Below are positions 16,733-25,536 of a DNA stretch of 64,000 nt, one piece after another; the first letter of the stretch is position 1, and each line of letters starts with the position of its first letter. The notes under the pieces were generated by a model. The model had not been told where the DNA came from. It worked only from the letters and a program-made list of their open reading frames with translations, and searched no databases. The position numbers and the translations under genes are program-made. The stretch comes from Streptomyces sp. NRRL F-6131 (GTDB taxonomy: Bacteria > Actinomycetota > Actinomycetes > Streptomycetales > Streptomycetaceae), in the NCBI GenBank assembly GCA_000719695.1, contig JOHN01000047.1:53847-117846 (forward strand), given 5' to 3'.

Positions 16733-17935
16733 TTACACAGCCGCCAGACCCCCGCCCGGAGCGGGCAAGTCAGCCGCAAACAGTGCCCTGCTGATCGCGG
16801 CGCGCGCCCGCTCATCACTCTTGGGCATGAGGTGCACGTAGGTCCGCAGAGTGAAGGCCTCGTCGGCGTGCCCCAGGTAGGCGGCGAGGTCCTTGATCGA
16901 GCAGCCGCCGTCGACCAGTGCGGCAGCGAAGGCGTGCCGTAGGGCGTGCATACCGTCCTCCGGCGAAGCCTCGAACTTCTGCGCCCTGATCGGCGGCGGG
17001 ATCACGCCCGCAGTGACAAGTGCCGGCTTCCAGACCGTCCGATTGAACCTGGATCGGTGAAGCGCGCCCCCGCCGAGATCGGTGAACAGGAGCTGGAATG
17101 ACTTCGCCTTTGCCGCTGCGGTGGCCCACGGGAGCGCGACGCGCACCGGAGGGAAGTCGGCAATGTGCTGAGCCAACTTCTCGGCGAGAACGTCATCCAT
17201 CGGAACCTCTCGCGTCTTTCCTCCCTTCGGAAGAGCGAACACCTTGGCACCAGTTCCGAGAAGCTTCACCTGCTGACGAACTCTGATTATGCGACGACGG
17301 AAGTCGATGTCAGACTCCGCGATACCGAATATCTCCCCCCGCCGAAGCCCCGCACCGAATCCGATCCACCCTGCTGCACGAAGCCCCTGGGGCAGCCCGA
17401 GAATAACCGAATGTACTCGATGGAGCTCCCACGGCATCAGCCGCCTGGGAGGAATTTTCGGCTTGGCCACAGAACGTGACTGGCAAGGATTTCTCTTGAT
17501 CAGTCGATCTTCAACAGCAGCCGAGAAGATCGAAGAAAGAGCAATGAAGAGATTATAGCGGTATCCGACCGAAATCCCCTTGCCTTCCAACTCCTTGAGG
17601 AAAGCCTGGACGATAGACGGGCGGCGCTCCAGTTCACCGAGCTCGAAATCCCCAATTCCGGGGATGATGTGGATCCGCACATATCTTTCGCGGTTCTCGG
17701 CGGTCGAGTCGTCTCCGCCTTGAACCGACAGCCACTCGGAGGCCCATGCCCTGACCGTGGTTCGCGAGTCCCGGGGGTCGACGTAGCCGCCTTCCGCAAG
17801 GTCGTTGGTGATCGCTGCTGCATGGCGCTCCGCCTCACCCTTGTCCTCGAACCGCTTCTTCGGCAGCGCCACGCCCGCGTTGTTCCAGCCCCGCACCTCC
17901 CATCGGCAGCCGACGCCGTGAGCGGCCGTGGGCAC
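16733..17935 (-). CDS. Tyrosine-type site-specific integrase
   Basis: About 400 residues. An AP2-like and SAM-like N-terminal DNA-binding region (residues 1-150, PKKRFEDKGEAERHA, VRIHIIPGIGDFELGEL) precedes the catalytic domain. Catalytic residues are seen as Arg in GAGLRRGEI, the HxxR box in MHALRHAFAAALV, His/Trp-position LGHAD and the nucleophile Tyr in TLRTYVHLM. Base composition is lower in GC than the neighbours, fitting recent arrival. The N-terminus is insecure: the GTG at 17935 lacks a proper ribosome site, and a different frame upstream starts with a TTG (17961), so a frameshift near 17930 is possible. The gene marks one edge of an integrated element. Confidence 0.82.
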   Translation of the reverse strand: MPTAAHGVGCRWEVRGWNNAGVALPKKRFEDKGEAERHAAAITNDLAEGGYVDPRDSRTTVRAWASEWLSVQGGDDSTAENRERYVRIHIIPGIGDFELGELERRPSIVQAFLKELEGKGISVGYRYNLFIALSSIFSAAVEDRLIKRNPCQSRSVAKPKIPPRRLMPWELHRVHSVILGLPQGLRAAGWIGFGAGLRRGEIFGIAESDIDFRRRIIRVRQQVKLLGTGAKVFALPKGGKTREVPMDDVLAEKLAQHIADFPPVRVALPWATAAAKAKSFQLLFTDLGGGALHRSRFNRTVWKPALVTAGVIPPPIRAQKFEASPEDGMHALRHAFAAALVDGGCSIKDLAAYLGHADEAFTLRTYVHLMPKSDERARAAISRALFAADLPAPGGGLAAV

Positions 17936-18403
17936 CCTTCGATAATCTCAGTCAGCGTCAAAGCGTGGCACTGAAGTGCAGGTTCGCGTCACCTACCCCG
18001 GACGGACAGGAACGGCGGTAGCCCAGAGCGGCCGTCCTGGCCTGCCTGCCCGGCGCCTTTCGGGCCGAGCTGAGGAAGGTGGTGTGTGACGCTCGCGAGG
18101 CGGCGGTGGCGGAGTGAAGGATCCAGGACGGTGCGCCACGGCCGAACTGTCCGCACCGGCCCATCCTGGACACGGTGCCGATGGCGTACCGGCCGTCCTG
18201 GCCCGCCTGTTCGGCGTCCTCGTGGGCGAGCCAACGCAGGCTGCAGCTGACCCCGGCCAAGGCGTCGGGGAGCGCCCGGTGAACTGTCCGGTATCGACTT
18301 CGTGAGCGGTCCAGCAGTCAGTGGGCGGGTCAGGGCATCGCCCCGGTGGAGGGTGTAGTCGGGCAAGGAACCTCGCAGGATGGGGGGCCAGTAGGCGGCG
18401 CCA

Positions 18404-18432
18404 GGGCCTTTCGGCGGCGCACAGAAAGGCCC
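18404..18432. terminator. Hairpin, possible terminator remnant
   Basis: Perfect 9-bp arms GGGCCTTTC and GAAAGGCCC with an 11-base loop in a region lacking an intact gene. It may once have ended a now decayed gene. Confidence 0.4.
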
Positions 18433-18477
18433 ACGACGTGGTGCGCCGGCGAGCCTGGAGAGACCATAGGTGCCCCC

Positions 18478-18543
18478 ATATCTCCCGTGCAAGGAATTCA
18501 CGCACATTCGCGAATATCCGTGAATTCCTTGCACGGGAGATAT
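18478..18543. repeat. Perfect 25-bp inverted repeat
   Basis: Arms 18478-18502 and 18519-18543 are exact reverse complements (left arm starts ATATCTCCCGTGCAAGG). They flank a 16-base spacer that itself contains the palindrome ATTCGCGAAT. The arms are AT-richer than the surroundings. The structure is too long for an ordinary operator, and there is no gene immediately before it to terminate. A recombination site, replication-related site or element end is possible. Confidence 0.88.
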
Positions 18544-18957
18544 GCGGGCCCTTGGCGTGTTCACCGACGCCGAGAACCCCCTGACCAGCACCGAAGGAAG
18601 CGGGAACTTCCGCCGGTCACTGCGGTCACCTATCTCTCGGACGTTATTCGACCCTCTCGCCGCTACGCCTGGACGCCTTTGGACGAGCCGCCCGCGCACC
18701 ACACGATCGGAGTTCCACCTGACAGGAATCAACCTGTCCTTCTGCACTTTCGCCCGCTCGCCGGACACCGGCCGAAAGGGCGCGGCCGACCGGCGGGCCG
18801 CTGAAGAAGGCCGCCGCCGGTCTCGGCGCCGCCGTCCTCCTGACCCCGTTCGCGCTGATCCTTCCCCTCGCGATCGTCACCGCGCCCGACACAAGGCGAC
18901 CGGCATCCCGGTCTCCGTCAATAAGCTGAATCCCAACTGCCCTCCGCCCGAGCGCGC

Positions 18958-19830
18958 ATGAAGCGGGAGATCGAGATCGGCAGGCTGCTCACCGGACATC
19001 CGAACGCCGTGCCGGTCCTCGACCACGCTGCCAACCACAGTTGGTTCGTCATGTCCTGGGCAGAAGCAACCGCCGTCGACCGCCGCGCAGACCTCAAGAA
19101 GGACGAGGCCCTGCGAACCTTGCTGCGGGACGTATGAGCAGTCCTGGAGGAAACGCACTCCCACGGGTGGATTCACCGCGACATCAAGCCGGAGAACATC
19201 CTCTACCTGGAGCAGCAGCGGTGGACCCTCGCCGACTGGGGGCTGGGGCGCCGACCGCGCGGCCAGACCACCCATGCGGACCGAACCCGCGTCGGCCAGC
19301 CGTACAGCAGCGAGGGGTTCGCTCCACCCGAGCTGTCCGTCGACGCCCACCAAGCCGGCCCTCCTGCGGATGTCTTCAGCCTTGGGCAGCTCATCGCATG
19401 GGTCCTCACCGGAGAGGATCCGAGTCCCCACATCCCCCTGGTCCCCGCAGCCGGGCCGTGGCGGGGTGTCGTGAAGTCCGCTACCCAGCTGAACCCGGCT
19501 CACCGGCAGCAGAACGTCGCCGAACTCCTGGCCGACATCGCCCACGAGATCGAGGCCCCGCCGGAGCCGGCCATCGTTCGCGCCGAAGCCCTCCTGCCCG
19601 CAGTCAAGGCCGGCGATCGTGACGCGGCCTCGTCGCTCGTCAGCCTGGCGGCCCGGCACCCGGAGGACGCGGAACTGTACGTCGATGTCCTGGCTCGGCT
19701 CGACAGCCGAAGTCCAACTCGAACGCCGACAGCACCGGGTCGTCGTGCACCAACGAAGCAACCGCCACCGGGACCCCCTCACCGATCAAGATCGAATGAC
19801 ACAAACCCATCGTCCGTCAAGATCATCTGA
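18958..19830 (+). pseudogene. Ser/Thr protein kinase, truncated and interrupted by a stop
   Basis: In one frame from 18958 the translation runs through kinase subdomains: EIEIGRLLTGHPNAVPVLDH (helix C region), IHRDIKPENIL (catalytic loop, at about 19170), LADWGLG (DFG variant), GFAPPELSV (APE) and PADVFSLGQLIAWVLTG. A TGA at 19135-19137 interrupts it exactly where a Trp or Arg codon is expected, and the glycine-rich ATP-binding lobe is missing (a TAA lies in frame just upstream). The C-terminal part loses similarity after about 19710, close to insertion-element-like repeats. Two lesions plus truncation make it a pseudogene. Related kinases are usually carried by mobile or defence-type loci. 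Confidence 0.85.
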
Positions 19831-19840
19831 CAAACGATCA

Positions 19841-19932
19841 AGATCATTTGAGACGGGACACCGGGCGTGACCGTCACTTCGGTCGGCGCTGTCCCGTCTT
19901 TGTCGATCTGGTCCCTGTCTCAAATGATCTGG
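19841..19932. repeat. Inverted pair of insertion-element-like repeats
   Basis: AGATCATTTGAGAC (19841-19854) and GTCTCAAATGATCTGG (19917-19932) are inverted copies. Looser related motifs lie around 19785-19840 (GATCAAGATC, TCAAGATCAT) and 19955-19965 (GTGATCTGA). Multiple repeated ends of this kind are typical of some insertion-sequence families, but no transposase is attached. Confidence 0.6.
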
Positions 19933-20058
19933 CCCGATTCGCTCGTCGTCCCGGGTGATCTGACCCGTCGACGCTGCATGTGGCCCGCGGATCCCTCGAC
20001 CCGCACGCGATGGAGCCCCGGGGTTTCGGTGAACGGCACGCGCAAATATGGTGGGCCG

Positions 20059-20487
20059 ATGACGTCGATCAAGAAGTTCCAAGTCACCTTCGACTGCGCA
20101 GAACCTGAGCGCCTCGCCCGTTTCTGGTGCGAGGTGTTGGGGTACGTCGTACCGCCACCGCCGGAGGGGTTTGCCATTTGGGATGACTTCAAGGTCTCGC
20201 AGCCACCTGAGCAGCGGGATTCTTGGTTCGCCTGCATTGATCCCTCAGGTGTGGGCCCGCGGCTGTACTTCCAGCGCGTCCCCGAGGGGAAGGCCGTCAA
20301 GAACCGGGTGCATCTTGATGTGCGGGTCGGCACTGGACTCGTGGGTGAAGAGCGCCTCGCCGCGCTTGAGGCCGAATGCGCGCGGTTGGTCCCGCTCGGC
20401 GCGGTACACGTGCAAACGCTGTACGACGGCAACGATGCGTGCATCCCGATGCTGGACATCGAGGGCAACGAGTTCTGTATCGACTGA
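20059..20487 (+). CDS. VOC-family (glyoxalase-like) protein
   Basis: 142 residues with a single vicinal-oxygen-chelate domain of the Glyoxalase_6 style: KKFQVTFDCAEPERLARFWCEVLGYV at the start, RVHLDVRVG in the middle and MLDIEGNEFCID at the end. These proteins act as metal-dependent enzymes or as binding proteins for resistance; the substrate is unknown. The gene looks intact and lies between insertion-element-like repeats (19917-19932 and 20529-20544), so it may be cargo of a former element. Confidence 0.82.
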   Translation: MTSIKKFQVTFDCAEPERLARFWCEVLGYVVPPPPEGFAIWDDFKVSQPPEQRDSWFACIDPSGVGPRLYFQRVPEGKAVKNRVHLDVRVGTGLVGEERLAALEAECARLVPLGAVHVQTLYDGNDACIPMLDIEGNEFCID

Positions 20488-20528
20488 GGGCCGTGCACGT
20501 GTCCCCGTAGGAGAGGACCTGGTCTGTG

Positions 20529-20544
20529 GTCTCAAGTGATCTGG
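20529..20544 (+). repeat. Third copy of the insertion-element-like repeat
   Basis: GTCTCAAGTGATCTGG is identical to the copy at 19917-19932 except for one base and has the same orientation. The two copies flank the VOC gene as direct repeats about 600 bp apart. Confidence 0.65.
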
Positions 20545-20663
20545 TTCCCGTGGTGTACGGAACGGGCGGTCGCTCGACGGGGTGACGCCTTCTGTGTCCG
20601 GCATGGCGTCACGCCGGGTGGCCGACGCTCACAGCGAGGGGCACGGGCGTCGGGGCGGCGGCC

Positions 20664-21070
20664 GTGAGCGAGCCTGCGGAGGCGGGATCCGGCTGGGAGT
20701 ACGCGTCGGACGTACAGGTGGGGTTCGTCGGTGTCGACGGGGTGGGGCAGCTTGGGTCGCTGGTCCGCTACTGGGACGGGCCCTTCGAGCGTGCCTCCCC
20801 GGCCCGGAAGTTCAGCGCGTTGAAGGGGCAGAAGAACTTCACGGGTGACTATTGGGCGGCGACTTCGCGTGACCTGGTGGGTTACGAGTCGGGGGTGGAG
20901 CGGGATGCCGCGATGACCCTGGGCTTCGATCCTGCCGCCGTCGCTCTGGCGTCCCAGCGGTTCCGTCTGCTCTGGGTGGATGGCGACCGGGATCGTGAAC
21001 ATACCCCGGACTACTTCGCCAGGTTGCCCGCCGGCACCGGGGTGGTGGTCGATGTCCGGCCTGAGCGGTG
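20664..21070 (+). pseudogene. TnsA-like transposase endonuclease, 3' truncated
   Basis: The first 130 codons read like the actinomycete TnsA-like heteromeric transposase endonuclease subunit: FSALKGQKNFTGDYWAATSR, the YESGVERDAAM helix with the catalytic Glu, HTPDYFARL with the catalytic Asp, and VVVDVRPER where the last catalytic position is Arg instead of the usual Lys. Similarity stops at about 21065, where the sequence switches to an unrelated fragment on the other strand, although the frame stays open to 21155. The partner genes (DDE transposase, ATPase) are absent. GTG 20664 is the probable start. Confidence 0.72.
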
Positions 21071-21071
21071 C

Positions 21072-21258
21072 CGACGCCCTGGCCGTGCCAGCCGGTGCGG
21101 ACCGCGAGTTCGCAGATCCCCGCGAGGGAGTCGCTGTCGCGCGCCTCCGGGGTGATGGCCGGCAGGAGGTTGCCGAACCAGCAGCTGGGGCTGCAGCGGA
21201 ATCCGTAGCCGAAGCCGACCACCTCGCCGGCGGCGTAGGCGGCGAAGAGCATCTCTAC
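21072..21258 (-). pseudogene. GNAT acetyltransferase fragment
   Basis: Read leftward, this stretch encodes AAYAAGEVVGFGYGF (a GNAT core strand) and ICELAVRTGWHGQGVGTA, which contains the acetyl-CoA-binding R/Q-x-x-G-x-G/A type loop. Both ends are cut: one abuts the TnsA-like fragment, the other the transposase fragment. Only about 60 residues of a normal 150-200 remain. Confidence 0.65.
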
Positions 21259-22531
21259 GCGGCCATGGCCCGCGGCCGGATCGACGAGGAGGGCATGCGA
21301 CGTGCGCTGGCGGCGGTGCCGCTGCCGCGTGCCGCCGACGGCCGACTCGTGTTGGCCGTGGACGTCACGTGCTGGCTGCGGCCGGACGCGCATACCTCGC
21401 CGGAGCGGATCCTGTGCCACACCTACGGGCGGGGCAAGGACCAGCACATCCCCGTCCCCGGCTGGCCCTACTCGGTCGTCGTCGCGCTGGAGGGAGGCCG
21501 TACCTCGTGGACCGCACCGCTGGACGCACGCAGACTGGCACCCGGGGACGACAGCGCCGCGGTCACCGCCCAGCAGCTACGCGAGCTGGTCCAACGACTC
21601 ATCAACGCTGGGCAGTTGCAGCCTCGGGATCCGGACGTGCTCGTGGTTACGGACGCCGGCTACGACGTGCCCCGCCTGGCCTTCCTGCTGAGGGACCTGC
21701 CCGTGCAGGTCCTTGGACGGATGCGCTCGGACCGAGTCCTGCGCAGATCCTGCCCGCCCCGCCTGCCCGGCACCATCGGCCGCCCGCCACGGCACGGAGG
21801 CGAGTTCGTCTTCGGCGACCCTGCCACCTGGGGCGGTCCGGGCACGCGGACCGTCACCGAAACCCGCCTCTACGGCACCGCGACCGCCCGCTCCCGGGAC
21901 CGGCTGCACCCCAGGCTGACCCACCGGTCCGCCTGGGCAGTGGCGGACGGAGCCCTGCCGGTGATCGAGGGCACCGTGATCCGCCTGGAGGTCGACCACC
22001 TTCCCAGCGGGGCGGTCCCGAAGCCCGTCTGGTTGTGGTGGTCCGGCACGGATGCCACCGCGGCGGACACCGACCGGCTCTGGCAGGCGTTCTTGCGCCG
22101 CTTCGACATCGAGCACACCTTCCGCCTGTTCAAGCAGACCCTCGGCTGGACCTGCCCGAAGATCCGCACTCCCGAAGCAGTGGACCGCTGGACCTGACTG
22201 ATCCTGGCTGATCCTGGCGGCCTACACCCAACTCCGCCTCGCCCGGCCACTGGCAGCCGACCTTCGCCGCCCCTGGGAGAAGCCCGCACCACCCGAACGC
22301 ATGACCCCCGCCAGAGTCCGACGGGGATTCCGGCACCTCCGCGCGAAGGCCGCCTGCCCAGCCGGTGCACCGAGAGCCTCCCGACCAGGCCCAGGACGAC
22401 CACCCGGCCGCAAGAACTCCCAACCGACCCCTCGCCACGACGTCCACACTGTCGGCAAGGCAAACACCGCGAAGCCGTCAGCGAAGAAGAAACCACAGGG
22501 CAGCGGCCCTCGACCCCGCCGCACAGGTTAA
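21247..22531 (+). pseudogene. Transposase (NF041680-like family), 5' truncated and frameshifted
   Basis: The frame from about 21247 encodes the core of a DDE-type transposase family common in Streptomyces: PLPRAADGRLVLAVDVT, CHTYGRGKDQH, VVTDAGYDVPRLAFLL and FDIEHTFRLFKQTLGWT. The first 100 or so residues are missing. At 22195 the Trp codon expected in DRWTWLIL is TGA. Immediately after it CTGATCCTGG is duplicated (22198-22217), shifting the frame by 10 bases; the C-terminus (LRLARPLAADLRRPWEKP onward) continues in the shifted frame to 22531. It is therefore inactive. Confidence 0.85.
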
Positions 22532-22583
22532 GGATCAAGCTAGTCCGGGGTTCGGTCCGTGGTACGTGGCTGGGCGGCCGGCG

Positions 22584-23054
22584 TCACGCGGCCCGGCTCG
22601 GCGCCCGTAGGGCGAGCCGGCCGCACAGCGCGGCGAGCGGCAGCTCGGCACCGAGCGCCATGGCGACCGCGCTGGCGAAGTCGCCGCCCGGGGCGGCGGT
22701 CGTGGTGTCGAACCAGGCGTCCACCACAAGCAGCGTCGCGGTTGCGGCGGCTGCGAGGGCGTGTCGCCGGTCGCTGCGGGCGGCGAGGAGGCCGGTGGCG
22801 ATCAGGCCGAGCGCCTCCAGCGCGTCGAGCCCGACCCAGGCGAGCGGCCAGTGCGCCACGGTCGCGGTGGCCGGCAGGCCGGTGGCCAGCAGGTACAGCC
22901 AGGGCAGCAGGGCGAGCCCGCAGACGACCAGCAGCCACCCTGCCCACCGCATGCCCCGCACCGGACGCGGCTCCTCGCGGAGCGGGATGGCCTCGGCGCG
23001 GACCAAGCCAGCGGTGCCGGCCAATTCGTCGTTACGCGAAATCAGTTGACGCAT
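22584..23054 (-). CDS. Membrane protein of unknown function
   Basis: 156 residues with four predicted membrane helices (about residues 34-55, 65-85, 95-112 and 125-145) and a charged N-terminus. Motifs are RWAGWLLVVCGLALLPWLYL and LGAELPLAALCGRLALR. I do not recognise the family by name, though similar four-helix proteins occur next to sensor kinases. ATG 23054 is preferred; a GTG at 23087 would add 11 residues. It is divergent from the histidine kinase gene 173 bp away. Confidence 0.7.
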   Translation of the reverse strand: MRQLISRNDELAGTAGLVRAEAIPLREEPRPVRGMRWAGWLLVVCGLALLPWLYLLATGLPATATVAHWPLAWVGLDALEALGLIATGLLAARSDRRHALAAAATATLLVVDAWFDTTTAAPGGDFASAVAMALGAELPLAALCGRLALRAPSRAA

Positions 23055-23227
23055 TGTCCGCTCTCGCTCCCCCCGTCGGCTCTCCACTTCACGTGCTCCA
23101 CCCTCCGCCGCACACCAGGGCGCCGTCAGTCACGCACGGTTCCGACCCGGGGTGGAGACAAGTGCACCCCTGAAGCGGGCGTGAGCGTCATGGCCGGGGG
23201 ATGGCCTGCGGCTCTACCGTCTGACGC

Positions 23228-24514
23228 ATGAGATTTACGACACGGCTGCAGCGGGTGCTGGGTCGGCCGTTCCTCGGAGCAGGACACCGGGCCGCGCTCG
23301 TCACCGCCGGCCTGCCGCTCCACCTCGCCGTGGTGCCACTGTGGCTCTGGCTGCTCGGCACGATGGCGGCGTTGGTACCGGCCGCTACTCCGCTGCCCAT
23401 GCTGCTCCCGCTCGTGGCGCTGCCCGTGCTGTTCACGCTCGTGCTGACACCTCTGCTGACCGTCGGGCAGCGGCGGCGCTACCGGGCGCTCGTCGGCACG
23501 GACCTGCCGCGTCCCGCCTCACCCGGGCCGGGACACAGCTGGAAGTGGACGGTACGTCGGCTGACCACGCGGGCCTTGTGGCGGCAGGTCTGTTACCACG
23601 CCGTGGCGGGTCCGCTGCTCGCCGTCCTGGACCTCGCCATCCTCGCCCTCTGGGCCGCCGCTCTCGTGGCCGCCTCCCTCTACGTATGGATCTGGGCGCT
23701 GCCCCCGCAGTGGCGGGTCACCGACCTCGGGCACACCACACAGGCCGCGTACATCACCGCCGGCGGCCTCGCCCTGCTGTTCCTCGGGCCCCGGCTGACC
23801 GGCGCTCTGGTGCGGCTGGAGACCCGGGCGGCCGAGGTCCTGCTCGGCCCCAGCCGCACGGAGAAGCTGGCCCGCCGGGTCGCCGACCTCGCCGAGAGCC
23901 GGGCCGGCGTGCTCGACGCCGCCGACGCCGAGCGGCGGCGGATCGAGCGCGACCTGCACGACGGCGTACAGCAGCGCCTCGTCTCACTTGCCGTCAACCT
24001 GGGCCTGGCCAGGTCCACCCTCGGCGACCTGCCGGAGAACGCCCGCAAGGTGATCGACGAGGCGCACCGCGAGGCGAAGGAGGCAATCGCCGAGCTGAAC
24101 GACCTGGTGCGCGGCCTGCATCCGGCCGTCCTTGAGGACCGCGGCCTCGATGCCGCGCTGTCCGGGGCCGCCGCCCGCCTCCCGATCCCGGTGCGCGTGG
24201 CGGTGGACCTGCCGCAGCGCCCCTCACCCACGGTCGAGGCCGTCGCGTACTTCGTGGTCTCCGAAGCCCTGACGAACGTGGTCAAACACGCCCAGGCGAC
24301 CCGGGCGGACGTGACTGTGGAGCGGATGGGGGAGACACTGCTGGTCGTCGTCACGGACGACGGCGCGGGCGGCGCGGATCTCGCAGCGGCCAGCGGTGGC
24401 ACCGGGCTCGCCGGGCTCGCCAAGCGCGTCGCGTCCGTCGACGGCACGTTCTCCTGCCGCAGCCCCGCCGGGGGCCCGACCGTCATCACCGTGGAGCTGC
24501 CGTGCGCGCCGTGA
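23228..24514 (+). CDS. Sensor histidine kinase (NarL/DesK type)
   Basis: 428 residues: an N-terminal half with about four membrane helices in two pairs (residues 25-75 and 120-200), then a HisKA_3 dimerisation domain with the phospho-acceptor His in RIERDLHDGVQQRLVSL. The C-terminal HATPase domain has VVSEALTNVVKHA (N box), VVTDDGAGG (G1) and GTGLAGLAKRV (G2). It phosphorylates the response regulator encoded next, whose GTG start lies inside the end of this gene (13-base overlap), showing coupling. The signal is unknown. Confidence 0.92.
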   Translation: MRFTTRLQRVLGRPFLGAGHRAALVTAGLPLHLAVVPLWLWLLGTMAALVPAATPLPMLLPLVALPVLFTLVLTPLLTVGQRRRYRALVGTDLPRPASPGPGHSWKWTVRRLTTRALWRQVCYHAVAGPLLAVLDLAILALWAAALVAASLYVWIWALPPQWRVTDLGHTTQAAYITAGGLALLFLGPRLTGALVRLETRAAEVLLGPSRTEKLARRVADLAESRAGVLDAADAERRRIERDLHDGVQQRLVSLAVNLGLARSTLGDLPENARKVIDEAHREAKEAIAELNDLVRGLHPAVLEDRGLDAALSGAAARLPIPVRVAVDLPQRPSPTVEAVAYFVVSEALTNVVKHAQATRADVTVERMGETLLVVVTDDGAGGADLAAASGGTGLAGLAKRVASVDGTFSCRSPAGGPTVITVELPCAP

Positions 24515-25152
24515 TCGCCGAGGATTCCCTCCTGCTACGCCTCGGGGTGGTCAAAGTGCTGGAAGCGGCCGGCTTCGAGATGTGCGCACAGGTCACCGAC
24601 GCAGAGGAGCTGCTGGCAGCTGTCGAGGAGCACCGGCCCGACATCGCCGTGGTCGACGTGCGCATGCCGCCCGGCTTCACCGACGAAGGAGTACGCGCCG
24701 CGCTGGTGATCCGCCACCAGTACCCCCGTACCGCCGTACTCCTGCTGTCGCAGTACGTGGAGGAGCGGTACGCCGCCGACCTGCTCGCCGCCAACACCTC
24801 GGGCGTCGGCTATCTGCTCAAGCAACGGGTCGCCGACGTCGAGGAGTTCGCCGACGCGGTACGCCGAGTGGCGACCGGCGGCACCGCACTCGACCCACAG
24901 GTCATCGCGCAGCTGCTGGTGCGCCGACACAGCGATCCGCTCGACCGGCTGACACCGCGCGAGCGGGAGGTTTTGGAATTGATAGCGGGCGGCCGGTCCA
25001 ACTCGGGCATCGCCGCCGAGCTGGTCGTGAGCGAGAGCGCGGTCGCCAAACACATCAACAGCATCTTCACCAAGCTCGACCTACCCAGGGCCGACGCCGA
25101 CCACCGCCGCGTCCTAGCGGTGCTGCGCTTCCTGGGCATTGCGACCGCATAG
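24502..25152 (+). CDS. LuxR/NarL-type response regulator
   Basis: 216 residues: a receiver domain (acidic pocket AEDS, phospho-acceptor Asp in IAVVDVRMPP, and the conserved Lys in YLLKQRV), then a LuxR-type helix-turn-helix (LTPREREVLELIAGGRSN, SESAVAKHINSIFTKL). It pairs with the overlapping histidine kinase gene. The 13-bp palindrome and the terminator downstream (25396-25483) mark the end of this operon. Confidence 0.93.
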   Translation: MRAVIAEDSLLLRLGVVKVLEAAGFEMCAQVTDAEELLAAVEEHRPDIAVVDVRMPPGFTDEGVRAALVIRHQYPRTAVLLLSQYVEERYAADLLAANTSGVGYLLKQRVADVEEFADAVRRVATGGTALDPQVIAQLLVRRHSDPLDRLTPREREVLELIAGGRSNSGIAAELVVSESAVAKHINSIFTKLDLPRADADHRRVLAVLRFLGIATA

Positions 25153-25395
25153 TGCGCGATCATGCCCGCATGACCAGTCGACAACGGGGTACCGCATGTC
25201 CGGTCCCGGGGCGGAGATCTCCGTCAGAGGCCCGGATGCCAGGACCTGCTCCCCGCACCTGCGGGGTTCGCCTCGGGCGCCTGGACGCCATGGTCCAGCG
25301 CACCTGCTGCTGTCCGCACCCGCAACGGTCTTCGCCGACACCACCTGCCTCCAGGCCCTCCTGGCGGCCAGTCAGGTCAACCGACTCAATGCGCC

Positions 25396-25424
25396 GGTCG
25401 ACCCGACAGTATGTCGGGTCGACC
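25396..25424. promoter_or_regulatory. Perfect 13-bp palindrome
   Basis: GGTCGACCCGACA and TGTCGGGTCGACC are exact reverse complements separated by 3 bases. It lies in the 384-bp gap between the response regulator and the nuclease-like fragment. It may be an operator or part of a double terminator with the hairpin at 25451. The rest of the gap shows nothing recognisable. Confidence 0.6.
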
Positions 25425-25450
25425 AGTGGATTCTGGGCCTCGGTTGATAT

Positions 25451-25483
25451 GAAGGGCCTCTCACGGTTTGTGAGGGGCCCTTC
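25451..25483. terminator. Strong hairpin terminator
   Basis: GAAGGGCCTCTCAC/GTGAGGGGCCCTTC (one T-G wobble) with a 5-base loop, followed by GCGTTTG. It lies downstream of the two-component operon and upstream, in the other direction, of the nuclease-like fragment's 3' end, so it can serve both. Confidence 0.8.
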
Positions 25484-25536
25484 GCGTTTGCCCTGTTCAG
25501 GCGTGGTGTGCGGGGTCGGGTGGGTGTCCTTGGTTG

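Larger units (their letters stand above)
17936..18957. other. 1-kb region without an intact gene
   Basis: No reading frame here has convincing codon use or a recognisable domain. It holds two notable hairpins (18404-18432 and 18478-18543). Near 18812-18895 there is a short open stretch reading like a membrane-anchored N-terminus (LKKAAAGLGAAVLLTPFALI), similar in style to wall-hydrolase genes of integrative elements, but it leads nowhere. It is probably decayed mobile DNA. Confidence 0.6.

Noticed and set aside
17958..18768. Leftward reading frames in the gene-free stretch
   Set aside because: Two overlapping frames of similar length with no domain, no ribosome site and irregular codon use.
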